Source: Dendrocalamus latiflorus (Eukaryota; Streptophyta; Magnoliopsida; Poales; Poaceae). Taken from it: a stretch of DNA of 64,000 nucleotides. The position numbers and the translations under genes were made by a program. The notes under the pieces are model-generated. The model had not been told where the DNA came from. It saw nothing but the letters and a program-made list of their open reading frames with translations, and searched no databases. This document shows positions 46,013 to 57,975 of this stretch, piece after piece (the first letter of the stretch is position 1; each line of letters begins with the position of its first letter). The stretch covers positions 43,716,666 to 43,780,665 of the forward strand of contig CM029609.1 of assembly GCA_017311315.1 (NCBI GenBank), in the 5' to 3' direction.

Positions 46013-46429
46013 TCTAGCCTCCTAACTTCAAGTGAAAATAACTTATTTGAGAAAGTGAGGTCGTAGATGAAAAGCAGCTGAAAGCAAGGCCTTTTTGACC
46101 CTCATTGATTAGAAATGAGCTTGGACAATAAGGTAATTTTGCTTGAGTTGTAAAGACAGACGTATCTCAAATAGAGGAATTAATGAATTCCATTTGATTT
46201 TCGCTGATTTGTCTGTCAGATTGGTTCCTGAGATAACCATTCGATTCCCAAGATGGATAACTTGTAAGGTTATAAAAGCTTACCTTAGGGTAACTTTTAA
46301 TTTTCTTACTTTTCAATTTTGTTCCAATCTGTTTCAAGCTTTTCACCGCCGACTAAGTCGTATTCTTCCTTCAATCTCTTCCAAATCCAAACCAACCACT
46401 TGAAAAATTGACTAAGCCATCATCCAATT

Positions 46430-47330
46430 GGTCGGTCTTGGAGATGGATGCTGCGAAATTGAGGGCATTGGAGGATGCTTAAGAGATTCCTTTGAGGAGA
46501 TTCATGAGATGGATCAAAGCCGCAAGATAAAACTAGCCATCAGAAGAGATTGGGTAAATCTTGGTGTTCTAAGCGTATTGTGAGTGTGGCCTTCGTCTTC
46601 TAGCTCATTCTTTTCTTACAGTCGTACTCGAATATTTTGGGGTCGAATTAGTGAATTTGGTTCCTAATTTGATCACTATGTTGAGCATATTCTTGTACCT
46701 ATGTGAGGCTTACATGGGGATTTTTCTAGATCTCGAACTCTTTCATTATTACTATGAAATGAGTCGGCAGACCGGAATCGCCAGGAGCTACGATGTGAAG
46801 CTCCATGATGGTAAGACAGAAATGTACATCCCAATGTACCCTCGGTCTTCATGGCCATACTGGAAGAAGAAGTGGTTCTACTGGAAGACAACCAGTGAAG
46901 ACAACCTTTTTTATGGAGAAGGGCGCTCGGATAGCCAAATGATCTTACTCGGATAGCCCCTACATCTCAACCATCAAATAGCTAAGGAGCAAAGGGCTTA
47001 CCAGCTGGCATGTGGTGAAGAATTTCATCACCCGTCGTATTAGCCCCCCTGAAGCGATGAACACATCCCATGTAGATGTACTCGGGAGCCAAAGATATGA
47101 GCAGAGACTACGAAAATGGTAAATAATAATCGCACTCGTACTTATATTCAAGTTTTGTGCTCTGTGTACTAGCCACTTCATCTGTATGAACAGACCTTGA
47201 TTTGGAGGAAATCGACTCCTGGGTCAAGCTCGTTTGCAAGAAGACTCCTTTACTCGAAATGGAGACTCCTCATATTCTGGTGGACGTATACACCGAAGAA
47301 AGAGAAGAACGTCTAAAGGTAATCGTAAAA
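46430..47330 (+). pseudogene. Antisense gene of Tat-type element, N-terminal part (Transposase_28-like)
   Basis: On the plus strand, opposite to gag-pol, a conserved stretch reads GLRLLAHSFLTVVLEYFGVE followed by LVNLVPNLITMLSIFLYLCE and AYMGIFLDLELFHYYYEM, then WPYWKKKWFYWK (46591-46890). This matches the plant Transposase_28 (putative gypsy-type transposon) domain, where the pattern is LEYxGLxLxxLxPNxxxxLxIFxxLCExxLGIxPxxxLFxYxF. Further pieces (RRISPLEAMNTSHVDVLG-like at about 47035, and EEIDSWVKLV near 47205-47310) follow with frame changes and possible introns. Tat-lineage retrotransposons are known to carry such an antisense frame; its role is unknown despite the domain name. Stops such as TAG at 46953 break this copy. 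Confidence 0.7.
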
Positions 47331-47394
47331 CTGATAACGTCTTTAGAATTAGGTAGTCATAAATGATGACTAAATAGTATTGCTCTTTTTGGTA

Positions 47395-49738
47395 AATGTA
47401 GGCATGAACAACTGTCAGGATGATCAAGGGGTCAAACTGATGGTTATCGGAGGGGAGACGGAGAAAGCGAAGGTTCCTCTGGCCAAGAGATGTTGGCTGA
47501 CAAAAGCCGCCGACAAGAAAAAGGGGAGCACAAGTGTTGCTATTCCCCTTTCTATCCTTCCTCCTGCTGCTCAAAGCACCCCCATCAAGCAATTCTTTGC
47601 AGATGTAAGTATCGCAAGTGAGATAGGGGTTGCTGTATTCGAGCAACTGACTCATAAGAAAAAGGCACCCTTCTATTATGATACAGAAACCCACTCAGTA
47701 GGCGCTTCTCGAGGCTTTATCAAGCAACTCAAAAAGGAAAACTAGAAAAGTTTTGTATGCTTTGTGAAGGAAACTGCTGCAGCAGCAGAACCTGTGATCA
47801 AGAAAAAGACCGCCCTTCAGGTGGTCAAAATGAGTTTCAACTACCAGGAGGGACAGAGGGACAAGGAGCAGTAACTCTTTCTCAAGACCTTTGACCTGAC
47901 ATGGTCGGAGATATTCTCGTACGACCAGTCATGGTCGAAGAGAAGAAGTCAAAGAAACTAATCTCTATAAAAGTCTCTTCTAAATTCAAGATAAAGGGTG
48001 TGAAAGTAAGGTATGAAAAACATAAGCATAAACATAATATTTTACCTCTATGTCTTCTTAAACGCCAACTTACTTTTCAAGATCTTAGCTCTGCTTCTCA
48101 ATTGCGTAAGGATGCTCCCACTGAGAAGCCACTGGCAGCTCTGCTCGCGGTTGAAGATGTGGTGGAGAAGGTGGTCGAAGATATGACCATCGCAGTAACG
48201 GAGACTAATGCTGAAGTTGCATAGACTACGACAATGGAAGTAGTTATAGCAACAGAAATTGAAGTGGTTAAAGACAGGGTAGAAATACCTGGTTGAAAAA
48301 TTGGAAGTCCTTCCAACCACTACAGTGAGGAGGAAAACATTGAGGATGCTCCTCTTCACTACCAAAAAGGTACAACCGGAGAAGGAGAAGAAAAAGAACA
48401 ACCTAACTTCTATACATTCTTTAATCTGGCGTTTGTAGTGGGATCTCCTACTGATCAAGTTCTAAGCCAAGTTCCACACCCAAAAGATCTTCCCAACAAG
48501 GGGAACATTTTCAACGATGAACATCTCGAAAAGGAGTGGTGGAACAATGTAAACGAGCTCGATCAACTCAGAGACTCAAGCGGGTACTCGCCAAGTTTGC
48601 TCATGGGAGCATGAACGTAAGTATCGAATACCTAAACATTCTTACTTGGTATTTTCAAATCTCTTACCAACCTTCTTTGTTTCGAGAGTATTAGAAGACA
48701 TGGCAACTATGGTTGAATACCACAGGCAACTCATGCTCCTACGACAAAAAAATGTCGAACTCTCCAAGAAGACAGCGAAATGGTAAGTTATTGGCTTATG
48801 TAGTCGAATTCTATTTCAACCACCTTTGTAGGTCTAAGAGTAACGCAAAATTTTTAGCTGCTGCACCCGACAACGAGAGGGTTGATACGCAAAGGCTAAA
48901 GAAAGAAAATGTCGACCAATTGATAACCATTATGAAGGCTAATTCTATAATTAGAGCATTGTAGGGGAAAATAAATAGTAAGTTCTAAACGTAAGACTAT
49001 TTATTTGGTTGTCTTTCTAGTGTTCCTCTTACCCTTTTCTTTTGACAAAAAAGAGGCTGAAGTGAGTAAGTCTCAAACTGAGGTTGAAGAAAAGACCAAG
49101 GTGATCAGGGAACTTACTCGTATCAATAAAGAGACCACCCAGAGAATGAAACTTCTAGTAAAAGAGCACAAAGCTAAAGTCGATAAGCTTGACGCTCAGC
49201 TACCATGTAAGAAAAGCCTCACCTTCGACTAGTTCTACTAACTAGTCTTGTGATAAATATTTCCCTCACCATTCTTCTTCTGTTTGTAGAAGTTGTGGTT
49301 GAAATAAAATGTCTGTCAGAAGCCTCGACTCGTAGTCAAGAGAAAATGAAGTTGATGAAGGGAATCCTCCATGACAACATTGTACTTCTCAACAATCTAC
49401 TCGGTGGGTTTTGTTCGGAGAAGATGAGTCCTTCCGAAGACACCATAATCGCTCATGCGAGTAAAATTAGACTACAAGTTGGAGCGCTAAAGAAGCATTT
49501 ATCTACTTTGAAAACTGATCAGGTTGAGTTGATTCGGGAGGCAATTAAAGGCGATGTAAGCTATGTCTTGGCAAAACTCAAGGTATGTGACCAGAACCTT
49601 AACTTTCAACCGATCGATCACGACTTTAGCTGCTCTAAAGTAGAGGCAACCTGTTTGATTGAAGAACTAGAGCCAACTGGTCAAAACGTCATAGAGGAAA
49701 TGCAACTCAATTTCCTTCTTCAGAGTAGTTTGTAAAAA
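47395..49738 (+). pseudogene. Antisense gene of Tat-type element, C-terminal part (coiled coil)
   Basis: Several plus-strand segments continue the same antisense gene: 47401-47745 (QDDQGVKLMVIGGETEKAKV, basic and then hydrophobic), 47901-48224, 48713-48964, 49050-49232 (KEAEVSKSQTEVEEKTKVIR with heptad-like spacing, probable coiled coil) and 49274-49735 (ASTRSQEKMKLMKGILHDNI, helical and acidic). GTAAGT-type donors follow several segments (48617, 48782, 48979), so this reads as a multi-exon gene. Helical C-terminal parts are typical of proteins with the Transposase_28 domain. No catalytic motif is visible. Frame breaks make it a likely pseudogene. Confidence 0.55.
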
Positions 49739-49739
49739 A

Positions 49740-50466
49740 TAACTTTGTAAAGACTTACCTTTGGATGATGAAAAACTTCTTCCTTTCCTGCAATTCATCT
49801 TGTTGAGTAGTTAGTACTCGTAAGACAAAATTGAAATTTAGTACTTGTAAGACAAAATCCAAAATGAAAGAGATAGATACTATGACTAAGAAAAAAAGTT
49901 ATATGAATAACTCTATCCTTTCCTCTGACTATTTACTTAGTTTGTATAAATAAACTAAGAAAATAGTACAGAGCAAAGTATGTAGAGAGCAGAGAAGTCA
50001 CCAACTATCGTTGTCAAATTCGATTGTCATATTCTAGCAGCAAAAGTTAGGAACGAGTCAACACTAGGAAGTTTCTTCTAGTGGACAAGACCATGTGTAG
50101 AGAGGAAAGGCTTCGACTAGGTGACGTTACCTCCCTTCGACTAGGTTAATCAAATCGAAGACATAAATGATAAGAAGATAAAAACTTAGAATCTTTCTTG
50201 CACACATGTTCAACATTTTCATTTATAACGCAATTGTTTTATACTGATAACAAAAGTCAAGAACAGCTCATCACTATGAAGCTCCTTCTAGCGGGCAGGA
50301 CCACATGCAGATAGGAGAGATTTCGACTAGTGGTGTTCCCTTCTCTAACCAATTAAACAAATTGGATATACTAGAAGTGGTCGAATAAACATAAAAGAAA
50401 CTCTACTGAACATATGACAATGTAGATTTGAACAAACTGAAAGCTTTATTGAAATGGTAGAAATGT
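49740..50466. other. Untranslated stretch between antisense gene and pol, with a 212-bp duplication
   Basis: The segment at about 50040-50130 (CAAAAGTTAGGAACGAGTCA, then TTCTTCTAGTGGACAAGACC) recurs at about 50252-50340 (CAAAAGTCAAGAACAGCTCA, then CTTCTAGCGGGCAGGACC). No coding region is supported. Confidence 0.6.
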
Positions 50467-51460
50467 TTACACATAAAATTTGCGTAATTGGTCAATGTTC
50501 CAAAAATTTGAGAGAATTTGGCCATCCTCTATAGCAAGTCATACAGAGCCTGGTCGTGTAACTTCGACCACAATGTAAGGACCCTCCCACTTGGGTGAAA
50601 GTTTGTTCCGATTAGACTAGGATTGGATTTTTCTCAATACTAAGTCACCTACAGCAAGGATGTGAGGTTGGACCTTATGATCGTAGTACTTACGCATGGC
50701 TTGTTGATGGATTGTGGATCAGATTAAGGCTTGATTCCTCTTTTCTTCAAGCAGGTTGATTTCATCCGCTCAGAGTTGCTCTTGGCTAGAATCATTGAAG
50801 TTATCGACTCTTGTCGATCGGATCTTTAGTTCTAGGGGAAGCGTGGCTTCAGCCCCAAAAACTAGGAAAAATAGTCTCTCCTATCACCTGGTTAGGAGTC
50901 ATACGAATTACCCATAATACTGAAGGAAGTTCCCATACCCAAACCCTAAGTACTTTACAAGCTAGTCAAAGAGTCAAGTCTTTATTCCTTGTATTATCTG
51001 GCCATTCACACGCTTGACTGCCCCATTGCTTTAAGGATGGGTGACTGAGGCATAGCAAAGTTTGGTACCCAATTCGTTGCGAAATTCTTGAAATTTTACA
51101 CTTAAAAATTGCTTATCGTTATCTGTAATTATTTGACTTGGTACTCCAAATTGAGTACTCACACTTCTCATCATGAACCTTTTTGCTGCTTCTGTTGTGA
51201 TCCCCGTCACAAGTTTAGCCTCGATCCATTTTGTGAATGTGTCACTAGCCACAAAAAGGAACTCGAAGCCTTAATGCTCGTGGAAACGGTCCTAGGATGT
51301 CGAGCCCCCAGATCGCAAAAGGCCACGAGAGAGGAGTTGTTTGAAGAGCCTAGTTGGTTGGTGTATTTGCCTGCTGTGAAACTGGCATTGTACACACTTC
51401 TTAACCAGCTCTTTGTCGTCATTGAGGTTTGTTGGCCAATAGAAACCTTGTCAAGGCCTT
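50467..51460 (-). pseudogene. pol: Integrase remnant of Tat-type element
   Basis: The minus strand encodes KKCVQCQFHSRQIHQP (zinc-binding CxxC), then ASDTFTKWIEAKLVTGITTE, FGVPSQIITDNDKQF and LGTKLCYASVTHP, the first two acidic residues of the integrase core in place. The catalytic glutamate position reads K in NGAVKRVNG (51014-51040), where related elements have E. The tail PKWEGPYIVVEVTRPGSV and the end NIDQLRKFYV followed by TAA at 50467 mark the end of pol. Several stops interrupt the frame. Confidence 0.85.
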
Positions 51461-51825
51461 TTCGACCATCATTCTATAAGAGGCGTGTGCTCCATAGATA
51501 CCCCCATGTATGTCGTTAAGGAGTAGTAATCTCTCTTTCTACGATATGCATCGCATGAGAACCCCTTGAGTACTCCATTTAGAGAGTACTTCATTGACCA
51601 AAATATATATTTTGGTCTTGCGGGATAGACAATCTACTTTGAGATTATCATCGGGTATAGAACACTTTTGAAGATACTCGTAGATGAGAGCTATCCGGGT
51701 ATCCTCATACTCGATAGATGTTGTCCCATTAGGAGTTGTCTCCGGTGCTTCGACCAGAGACGGTTTCTAGAGCTGCTCCAAGAAAACTCCTAGTGGTACT
51801 TATAATCGGGAAGAAGCTATTTGAG

Positions 51826-52562
51826 CCAATTAGTCAGCGAGAAAGTTATCCTTCTGAGGGATATACTGTAACTCGAAACCAAAAATGTGCTTCTCAAGCT
51901 TCTGGGTTTTCAACAAGTACTGAGACATGGTCAAACTCAAGCATTGATACTCTTTGCTGATCTGATTCATGACTAGTTGAGAGTCCCCTCTCACGAGTAG
52001 TCAATGCATCCTGAGTGCTTTCACGGCTCGTATGCCAGCCAACAAACATTCGTATTCAACTACGTTATTAGTGGCCAGAAAGTATAGTTGAATGACATAC
52101 TTTAAGATATCTCCTGCTTGAGATTCCAGGACCACCCTAGCCCCCAAGCCACTTAGTGTAAGCGACTCATTGAAGTACATCGTCCACTGGTCGTGGGAAG
52201 CATACTGGGAAGCATACTGTTGGGGATCCTGAATAGGTTCAGGATTTGTCCATTTGGTGACAAAGTCTGCCAAGATCTGGGATTTAATGGTTGTTTGGGA
52301 CATGAAATGGAGGTCAAACGTCCCAAGTTCAACCGGTCATTTGGGCAATGTGTCCCGTTGTTTTCCTGTTCTGGAGGACCTCTCCTAAGGAAAACTTAGG
52401 CGGCACAATAATTTTTTCTGCCTAAAAATAATGCTTGAGGCTCCTCGAAGACATGAGGAGAGCATATAAAAGTTTTTAGACTTGAGGGTAGCATTCCATA
52501 GTCCCATGTAAGACTTTGCTTACATAGTAAACCAGTTGTTAGACCGAACATAACAAGTAGAG
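51826..52562 (-). pseudogene. pol: RT thumb and RNase H remnant of Tat-type element
   Basis: The minus strand gives VYYVSKVLHGTMECYPQV, LLYALLMSSRSLKHYF and PPKFSLGEVLQNRKTTGHIA, the part just after the RT palm in Tat elements. Then comes SQILADFVTKWTNPEP and an RNase H with WTMYFNESLTLSGLGARVVL and NNVVEYECLLAGIRAVKA. Stops are present. The RT fingers and palm, including the catalytic aspartate pair, are absent: the sequence jumps from the protease to this point at about 52565. Confidence 0.8.
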
Positions 52563-52569
52563 AAACTTA

Positions 52570-52764
52570 GCCAATGTCCATGGCCGAAGATCCTGGTACG
52601 ATCCCATGAAATTAATATTGTACATGCTTTATTCTAGTCCAAGGAACTTGCATCTCGTTCAGAGCACTTGCAAACAAGATATTTAAAGAACTACCATAAT
52701 CGATCAACACTCGATTTACTCGACAGTTATTGATGGTGGGATTGACCATGATAAAAAACTGACC
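52570..52764 (-). pseudogene. pol: Aspartic protease remnant of Tat-type element
   Basis: MVNPTINNCRVNRVLIDYGS followed by SLNILFASALNEMQVPWTRI is the Tat-type protease (usual pattern VLIDxGSSLNxLF). The end FHGIVPGSSAMDIG is also typical. A stop interrupts it once. Confidence 0.8.
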
Positions 52765-53201
52765 TAGTCGAGCCAAAGGGATCGGATAGTCACTCCTCTC
52801 AAAAGAGATAGTGACTTCTGACCACTTTGGAAGATAATTGACAAGGGGAGGGTCAATGGATTTTACCTCATACTTGAGTTTACCTTATGTTCGATAGTTT
52901 TATACTATCCTTTTGACTCATATACTGAAGATCCTCTGTAGATATGCTCGACGGTGTGTTTCGGATCTTGAAATGGCATTTCCTCATCATTTTCCAATTG
53001 CTTCTAGACTCTCATTTGCCCTGACTCTTCGAGTGTAGGGAATGGACCTTGGTCGGAGTAGTAATCCTCGAGTTTTTGTTGTAAAACTCGGCAATTGTGA
53101 AGGTCGTGCCCTTCTCTCTTGTGGAAAGGGCGTCACCTACACTTGTTGTCTTTTCGCACTAGTGCTTTACCCCAATCGGAGTATTGCTTGGAGTTATGTT
53201 G

Positions 53202-54380
53202 CTATTTATCGCCTACAGCCAAGACTTCCTTCGAACTTTTGGCATGAGGCTTCTGACCTTTGGTCGTGTTATTAGATTTCCTGGCCTTCTTCCTCCTCTT
53301 ACTGCCTTCACTTTCCTCTTTGGAACTTAGATTGACCTGACCAATGGTTTTAGTCCATTCGACTGCTTCAGCAATAGTCGCGTAATGGTCAGCCATCTCA
53401 AAGAGCTCAGCGACAATGGTCGGAGGATGCAAGGCGATATCCTCTGTAAACCTCCTATTGCGGACACCCTGCTTGAATGCTCTGATAACAGAAGCGTCAG
53501 AGACCTCTGAAATTGAATTACAACCTGACTAAAGCATTTGATGAATTGTTGCAGGGTCTCGTCGTTGTTCTGTCACATCCAGTGCAGGTCATTCTCTTTT
53601 CCAGGGTGATGGTATGCGCCTTGTAAGTTGGCCAACAGAAGGTCGCAGAGATGCTGCTATGAGTGGATTGACTCGGATGGTTGATTGAGCAACCACAATC
53701 GAGCAAATCACTCGAGCACAGTCGGTAGGTAATTCGCCATAACGTGCTCTCCACCTCCTACTTCTCGAACCATGGTCGTGTAAATATGAAGGAATTCGAT
53801 GGGATTTTGAGACCCATCAAATTTTTCCAAGTTTACTGGTCGAAACTGCGTGGCCAGCACACTGCTCGAAGTTCAGGCGTGAACTTCTTGTATCCCAGGA
53901 AAGGGAATTCTGGGTTATAACTGTCTCCGGTTGGATCAGTATTCTACGAAGCGATGGGCGAACTCGCAGGGAGCCCATCCACTCTCTTTGCAGGTTCCAT
54001 CGGAGAGCTACGACCACTAATTGACGATGAATTCCCAGAATTATAGATTTGAGGGCTCGTTGAAACTGCTCGAGCGGTTGCCAGGGTATTGAACACTTGG
54101 GGGGCAGGTCCATTATCGTGTTGCGAGTCCTGTTCATGGTTAGATTGACCCTTGCCATATGGGAAAATGGTTCCTCCTGTCGCTGTACTGCTGTGGGGGA
54201 TAAGGATCCCTCCTCAGTCTTTCCGGTGGTGCAGTCTTCGAGATCTTGGGATGGATCTCTAGAGATATCCTCACCGTCGGAGGATAACATTGTTTGCTCG
54301 AAGTCGTAGTAGGCATTCATGTCGATATCCATGTAGTCAGCCAAGTCGAACCAATTCTCCTTGTTCCACTCCCCTGCCAT
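53202..54380 (-). pseudogene. gag: gag remnant of Tat-type element
   Basis: The likely start is the ATG at 54380 (MAGEWNKENWFDLADYMDID), within 85 bases of the 5' LTR. Conserved Retrotrans_gag pieces appear in changing frames: LCDLLLANLQGAYHHPGKEN, then LQQFIKCFSQV, then VIRAFKQGVRNRRFTEDIAL and LFEMADHYATIAEAVEWTK (53340-53640). A basic zinc-knuckle-like tail region (SEGSKRRKKARKSNNTT) follows. At least two frame changes and several stops are visible. Confidence 0.75.
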
Positions 54381-54461
54381 GAGGACATCAGAAGAAAGAG
54401 AATTTGCCGACGAGGAAATTACCAGAGTCTTGGAAGAATCATCCCTACAGATAGCGTCAAC

Positions 54462-55300
54462 TGTCAGAGTTCTAATATCGATCTTACATATGATTTGTTT
54501 GGATTTAGGAAAATCTAAAAGACTCAATGTATGAAAATGCAGAGTAGAGATATGGGAACGTTTATATAGGTTCAAGCCTTCTCGTAGGAGAATAATAACT
54601 CTACGTCCTGTGTGGCTATTGCTCAGAGAAATTGATTACAGTGAGAGTAATGCGAAATTTCTAGCACTATCTCCTGATATAATGTTTTACCCCTTCCTCC
54701 TCTCTGACGTCAACCCTTATATAGTCGATGAAGCGGTGGCTGTTGTCCCGTGCCAAAAGACGCCTCAACGCTTCGGATGATAATAGTCTGACGGAAGTTA
54801 TTATTAGAGAGACGTAGTGGCTCATTCGCCGTGTGATTGTTGTTGTCAGAGAGAGATCGTGTGCAGTTATTAGGAATAAACGCACATTCTAACAACTTTG
54901 TCAGACAACCCCACGATGAAGTAGGTCGTTGTAGACAAGCTAATTGAGAATATGCTGGTTGCAAAAAGATCTACAATTATGAGGTGGTTGCAGGATATCT
55001 TACGTGGTCGTAGAAAAACTTACGACTAAGAAATAGCTGTAGTAAGACTTACGGCTATATGGTCGTAGAAGGACTTACGACTAAGGGGTAGTCGTAGTAA
55101 GACTTACGACTATGTGGTCGTAGAAAGACTTACGATTAAATGATTGTAGAAGAACTTATGACTAAATGATCATAAAAAAATTTATGACTATATGGTCGTA
55201 GAAAAACTTACACTACTATGTGAAATCTATCCCTTAAGATAAGATATATACTTGGAGAACATACTGTCATAATAACTAGAGGATAATTATATCCTCATCA
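54462..55300 (-). repeat. 5' LTR of Tat-type element
   Basis: Plus-strand ends are TGTCAGAGTTC and ATCCTCATCA; 839 bp. Relative to the 3' LTR it has extra segments around 54520-54570 and 54850-54895. A TATATAGT sequence at about 54718 is shared by both LTRs. The hairpin-unit repeat is at 54969-55219. Confidence 0.9.
54969..55219. repeat. Hairpin-forming tandem repeat in 5' Tat LTR
   Basis: Homologue of 45676-45932, with about eight units such as GTCGTAGAAAAACTTACGAC; the two arrays differ in unit number and sequence. Confidence 0.8.
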
Positions 55301-55317
55301 GTACGTGTGTATGAAGT

Positions 55318-55705
55318 CAGGGGCAGATTCTCTTGAGTTCATGGGTGTTCAGCTGAACACTTTTTTTTTGCAAAAAATACAGTATACTAGGTATATTACA
55401 CATATATACTCTTAATTGAGCCAAAATACTACATATTTGTACCTAGAAAATATAATCAACCCATACATCCCTCTCTCAGTCCACTGGAGCTCCCTCTATG
55501 CCCACCAGACCCATCACAGCCTAAATTCTCCAAAGCCTCAACCGGCCACTCAAGTCCTAACCTTAATTTTTTTACACTATTTTGAGATATGTTTGGTTGG
55601 GATAATTTGTACTTTGTTTTTTTTCACGAGGACCTTTCTTTTTTCTTTTGAGTAATATTTTATTAGCTCCGAACACCCATCTTGGGAGATGCTGGGTCCA
55701 CTGCC
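55318..55705. mobile_element. hAT-like repeat fragment
   Basis: CAGGGGCAGATTCTCTTGAG and ATGGGTGTTC at the left are loosely inverted at the right (GAACACCCATCTTGGGAG and GGGTCCACTGCC). Grass hAT repeats often start CAGGGGCGGATC. No 8 bp duplication could be shown and the right end is poorly matched. Confidence 0.4.
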
Positions 55706-57080
55706 AAGGAGACGATCATATATGTCGATGATGCATGGCATTATGCCACACCTAGATTTAGAAAAGTAGTATAAACCGACTATATAGGCGCATTTATATG
55801 GTGCATGTTACTTATACGATTGAATAAGAACAGCTCTTTGGGATGTGTAGGTAGTCGTTGGGCTCATCCGGACTCCAACCATGGTTATAATTCACCAAAA
55901 GTTATAGCCTCATATGTAGAAGAGGACAGCATGCATTGCTCTTGACAACTCATCTCCGACGTGGCCTCTATATTTGTCGAGCAAAGAAGTCCAAAGCTTT
56001 ACCCAAACTTGCGAACCATTCATTCGTGCGTCCATGCAGGTTCCTTTTCCGGTTTAAGTTGAACGTGAAGGAACGTACTACCAAATTATATGGATCTCTC
56101 CGAGACGATCGAGCTAGTGATCTTAGCGTGACTTGTACGACTAGCCAAAACCAAAACCAAATCAATTGGGCTCTTACAAGTGCTCAATTCTTGGCATGTC
56201 CATGATGTCTACTTTTGAGGCTTTGTCTGACCTTGAGACAAAGATTTGTTTGTCCTTTGCAGGAAAAGCTAGTTTCTCTTTGGGCACGTATTGACTTGGT
56301 GGAAAAGCTACGTTAATTGATCTCATTTCTCGTCCACATTAGTACGTAGCTTCTTGGCCCTCCCTACAAGTTACCATTAATCTATGTTCTACACTCTACA
56401 CTATAGTAGCTGGTCCCAGGCCTAATTGTTCGGTTGCAGAATTAATGGAACTCTTAAGCATGGCCAAAGAGAAGAGGAACTTACAAAGGACAGAAGTAGA
56501 AAAGTTGTTTTCCCCAAAACTTCGATTGGCTTCATTGTTTGAAAATGAGCATCTTGCCCGTTTCTCTTTGACATCTTTGCAATGTGCAAGGTGATCAGGT
56601 TGCATCTTCTATAAGAACAAAAAGAGTTTCTAATCAAAGAAAAAGTTGATGAATTATCAGATGAGCAAATTGCACTCTAGGTTTCTCTTCTTCACACTTT
56701 ACAACTTGCCCATTTAGGCTAACTTGTCGGCAACCTATACATTCACACGGGCTAGTTTTTAGATAAAATACACAGTCTTCATCTGAAAAGATAAAATAAT
56801 TAAATTTGACGTTTTAGATTATGAAAATAGTACATAATGTAAAAGTTGTTGAGTGTAGAAAGTACAATCTAATTTCATTTTAACTTTGACTTTCAATGAT
56901 TGAGAATGTGTCCAGGTTCTACAAAGGACAGAAAGTGCTCCATAATTGATCAATACCAAGCTTGCAACAGTTGTATTCACCATCATGGATAGATATGGTA
57001 GAAAAGCTACTTTGCATGTAAGAAATAATTTTAAAAGTTGGTAGTATAATGTGGCTTTCGTTTTTGGTTTGTACATCACA
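55706..57080. other. Spacer, no gene recognised
   Basis: No domain, RNA gene or boundary recognised. Open frames below 90 codons overlap on both strands. Confidence 0.5.
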
Positions 57081-57975
57081 TTGAGTTTTTTCAGTTTTAT
57101 GTTAGAATTCGTATACAAATCCAATTTCTAATTTTTATTTAATTTGTATTCCAAATTTTAGTTATTTAGGGAATTTACCTTTCAAATCATATGGAAATAA
57201 AATCGATAAATTTATTTTATTTTATACCAAAATTTAATTTTAAGTTGGAGTTCTTATACAAAATGCAATTCCCTATTTTTATTTAATTTTTGTCCTTAAA
57301 TTAAGTTATTTATGGACATTAGTTTAAATTCATGTAGAAATCAAATTTATAATTACATTTAGTTTTTTGTTACCGGGTTTAAATTTTTGATGGAAGTCTA
57401 GACAAATGCAATTACCGATTTTTGTTTAATTTTTCTTACAAATTTCAGCTATTTAAATATTTTACTTTGGAAATCATATGGAAATCAAATTGTTATTTCC
57501 CTTTTTTATTGTACATGACATGCACTCTTTCTTTCAATATAAATTATTATAAATTGGGGACACTGGATGGATGGCTAGATTTTTTATTAACATGAGAATT
57601 TCAACGGAGTTTGTCATTAGTATAGGTGTAAATTTACATATTTTTGATTGTACATGACATGGAGGTTTTTTAGTATTAGGTAGGAATTCATATACTAACC
57701 CAATTTGTAATTTTCATTTAATTTTATTTCAATTTTTTAGTTATTTAGGGTTTTTACATTGGAATTATATGGAAATTACATTGCTAAATTTATTGTATTT
57801 TTGTTTCTAATTTTATTATTACATAAAAATTCGCATACAAATGCAATTCTAATTTTGCATTATTTTCCTTCTAAATTTTAGTTATTTAGGGATTTTACTT
57901 TGGAATTAATATGGAAATTACATTGTTAATTTTATTTAATATTTTATATCCATATTTTAGTTTTATGTTGGAAGT
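57080..57975. repeat. Degenerate AT-rich tandem array, about 143 bp units, left part
   Basis: A block GGAAATCAAATTGCTAATTT-like recurs at about 57191, 57338, 57478, 57769 and 57909, together with TACAAATGCAATT and TTTTAGTTATTTAGGGATTT blocks. Spacing is 140 to 147 bp or twice that. The array continues at 59455 beyond the solo LTR. Confidence 0.75.

Larger units (their letters stand above)
45253..55300 (-). mobile_element. Decayed Ty3/gypsy element, Tat type
   Basis: This is a 10.05 kb element with LTRs at 45253-46012 and 54462-55300 and a perfect 5 bp duplication GTACG (45248-45252 and 55301-55305). The gag-pol remains are on the minus strand, so the higher-numbered LTR is the 5' one. A degenerate primer-binding site follows it (minus strand TTGACGCTATCTGTAGGG, 54444-54460). 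Between the end of pol (50467) and the 3' LTR lie 4.4 kb carrying coding sequence on the opposite strand, a known trait of the Tat lineage. Its LTRs have diverged by many substitutions and two insertions in the 5' copy, and pol contains many stops and a large deletion, so it is much older than the 3774-15389 element. Confidence 0.92.
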
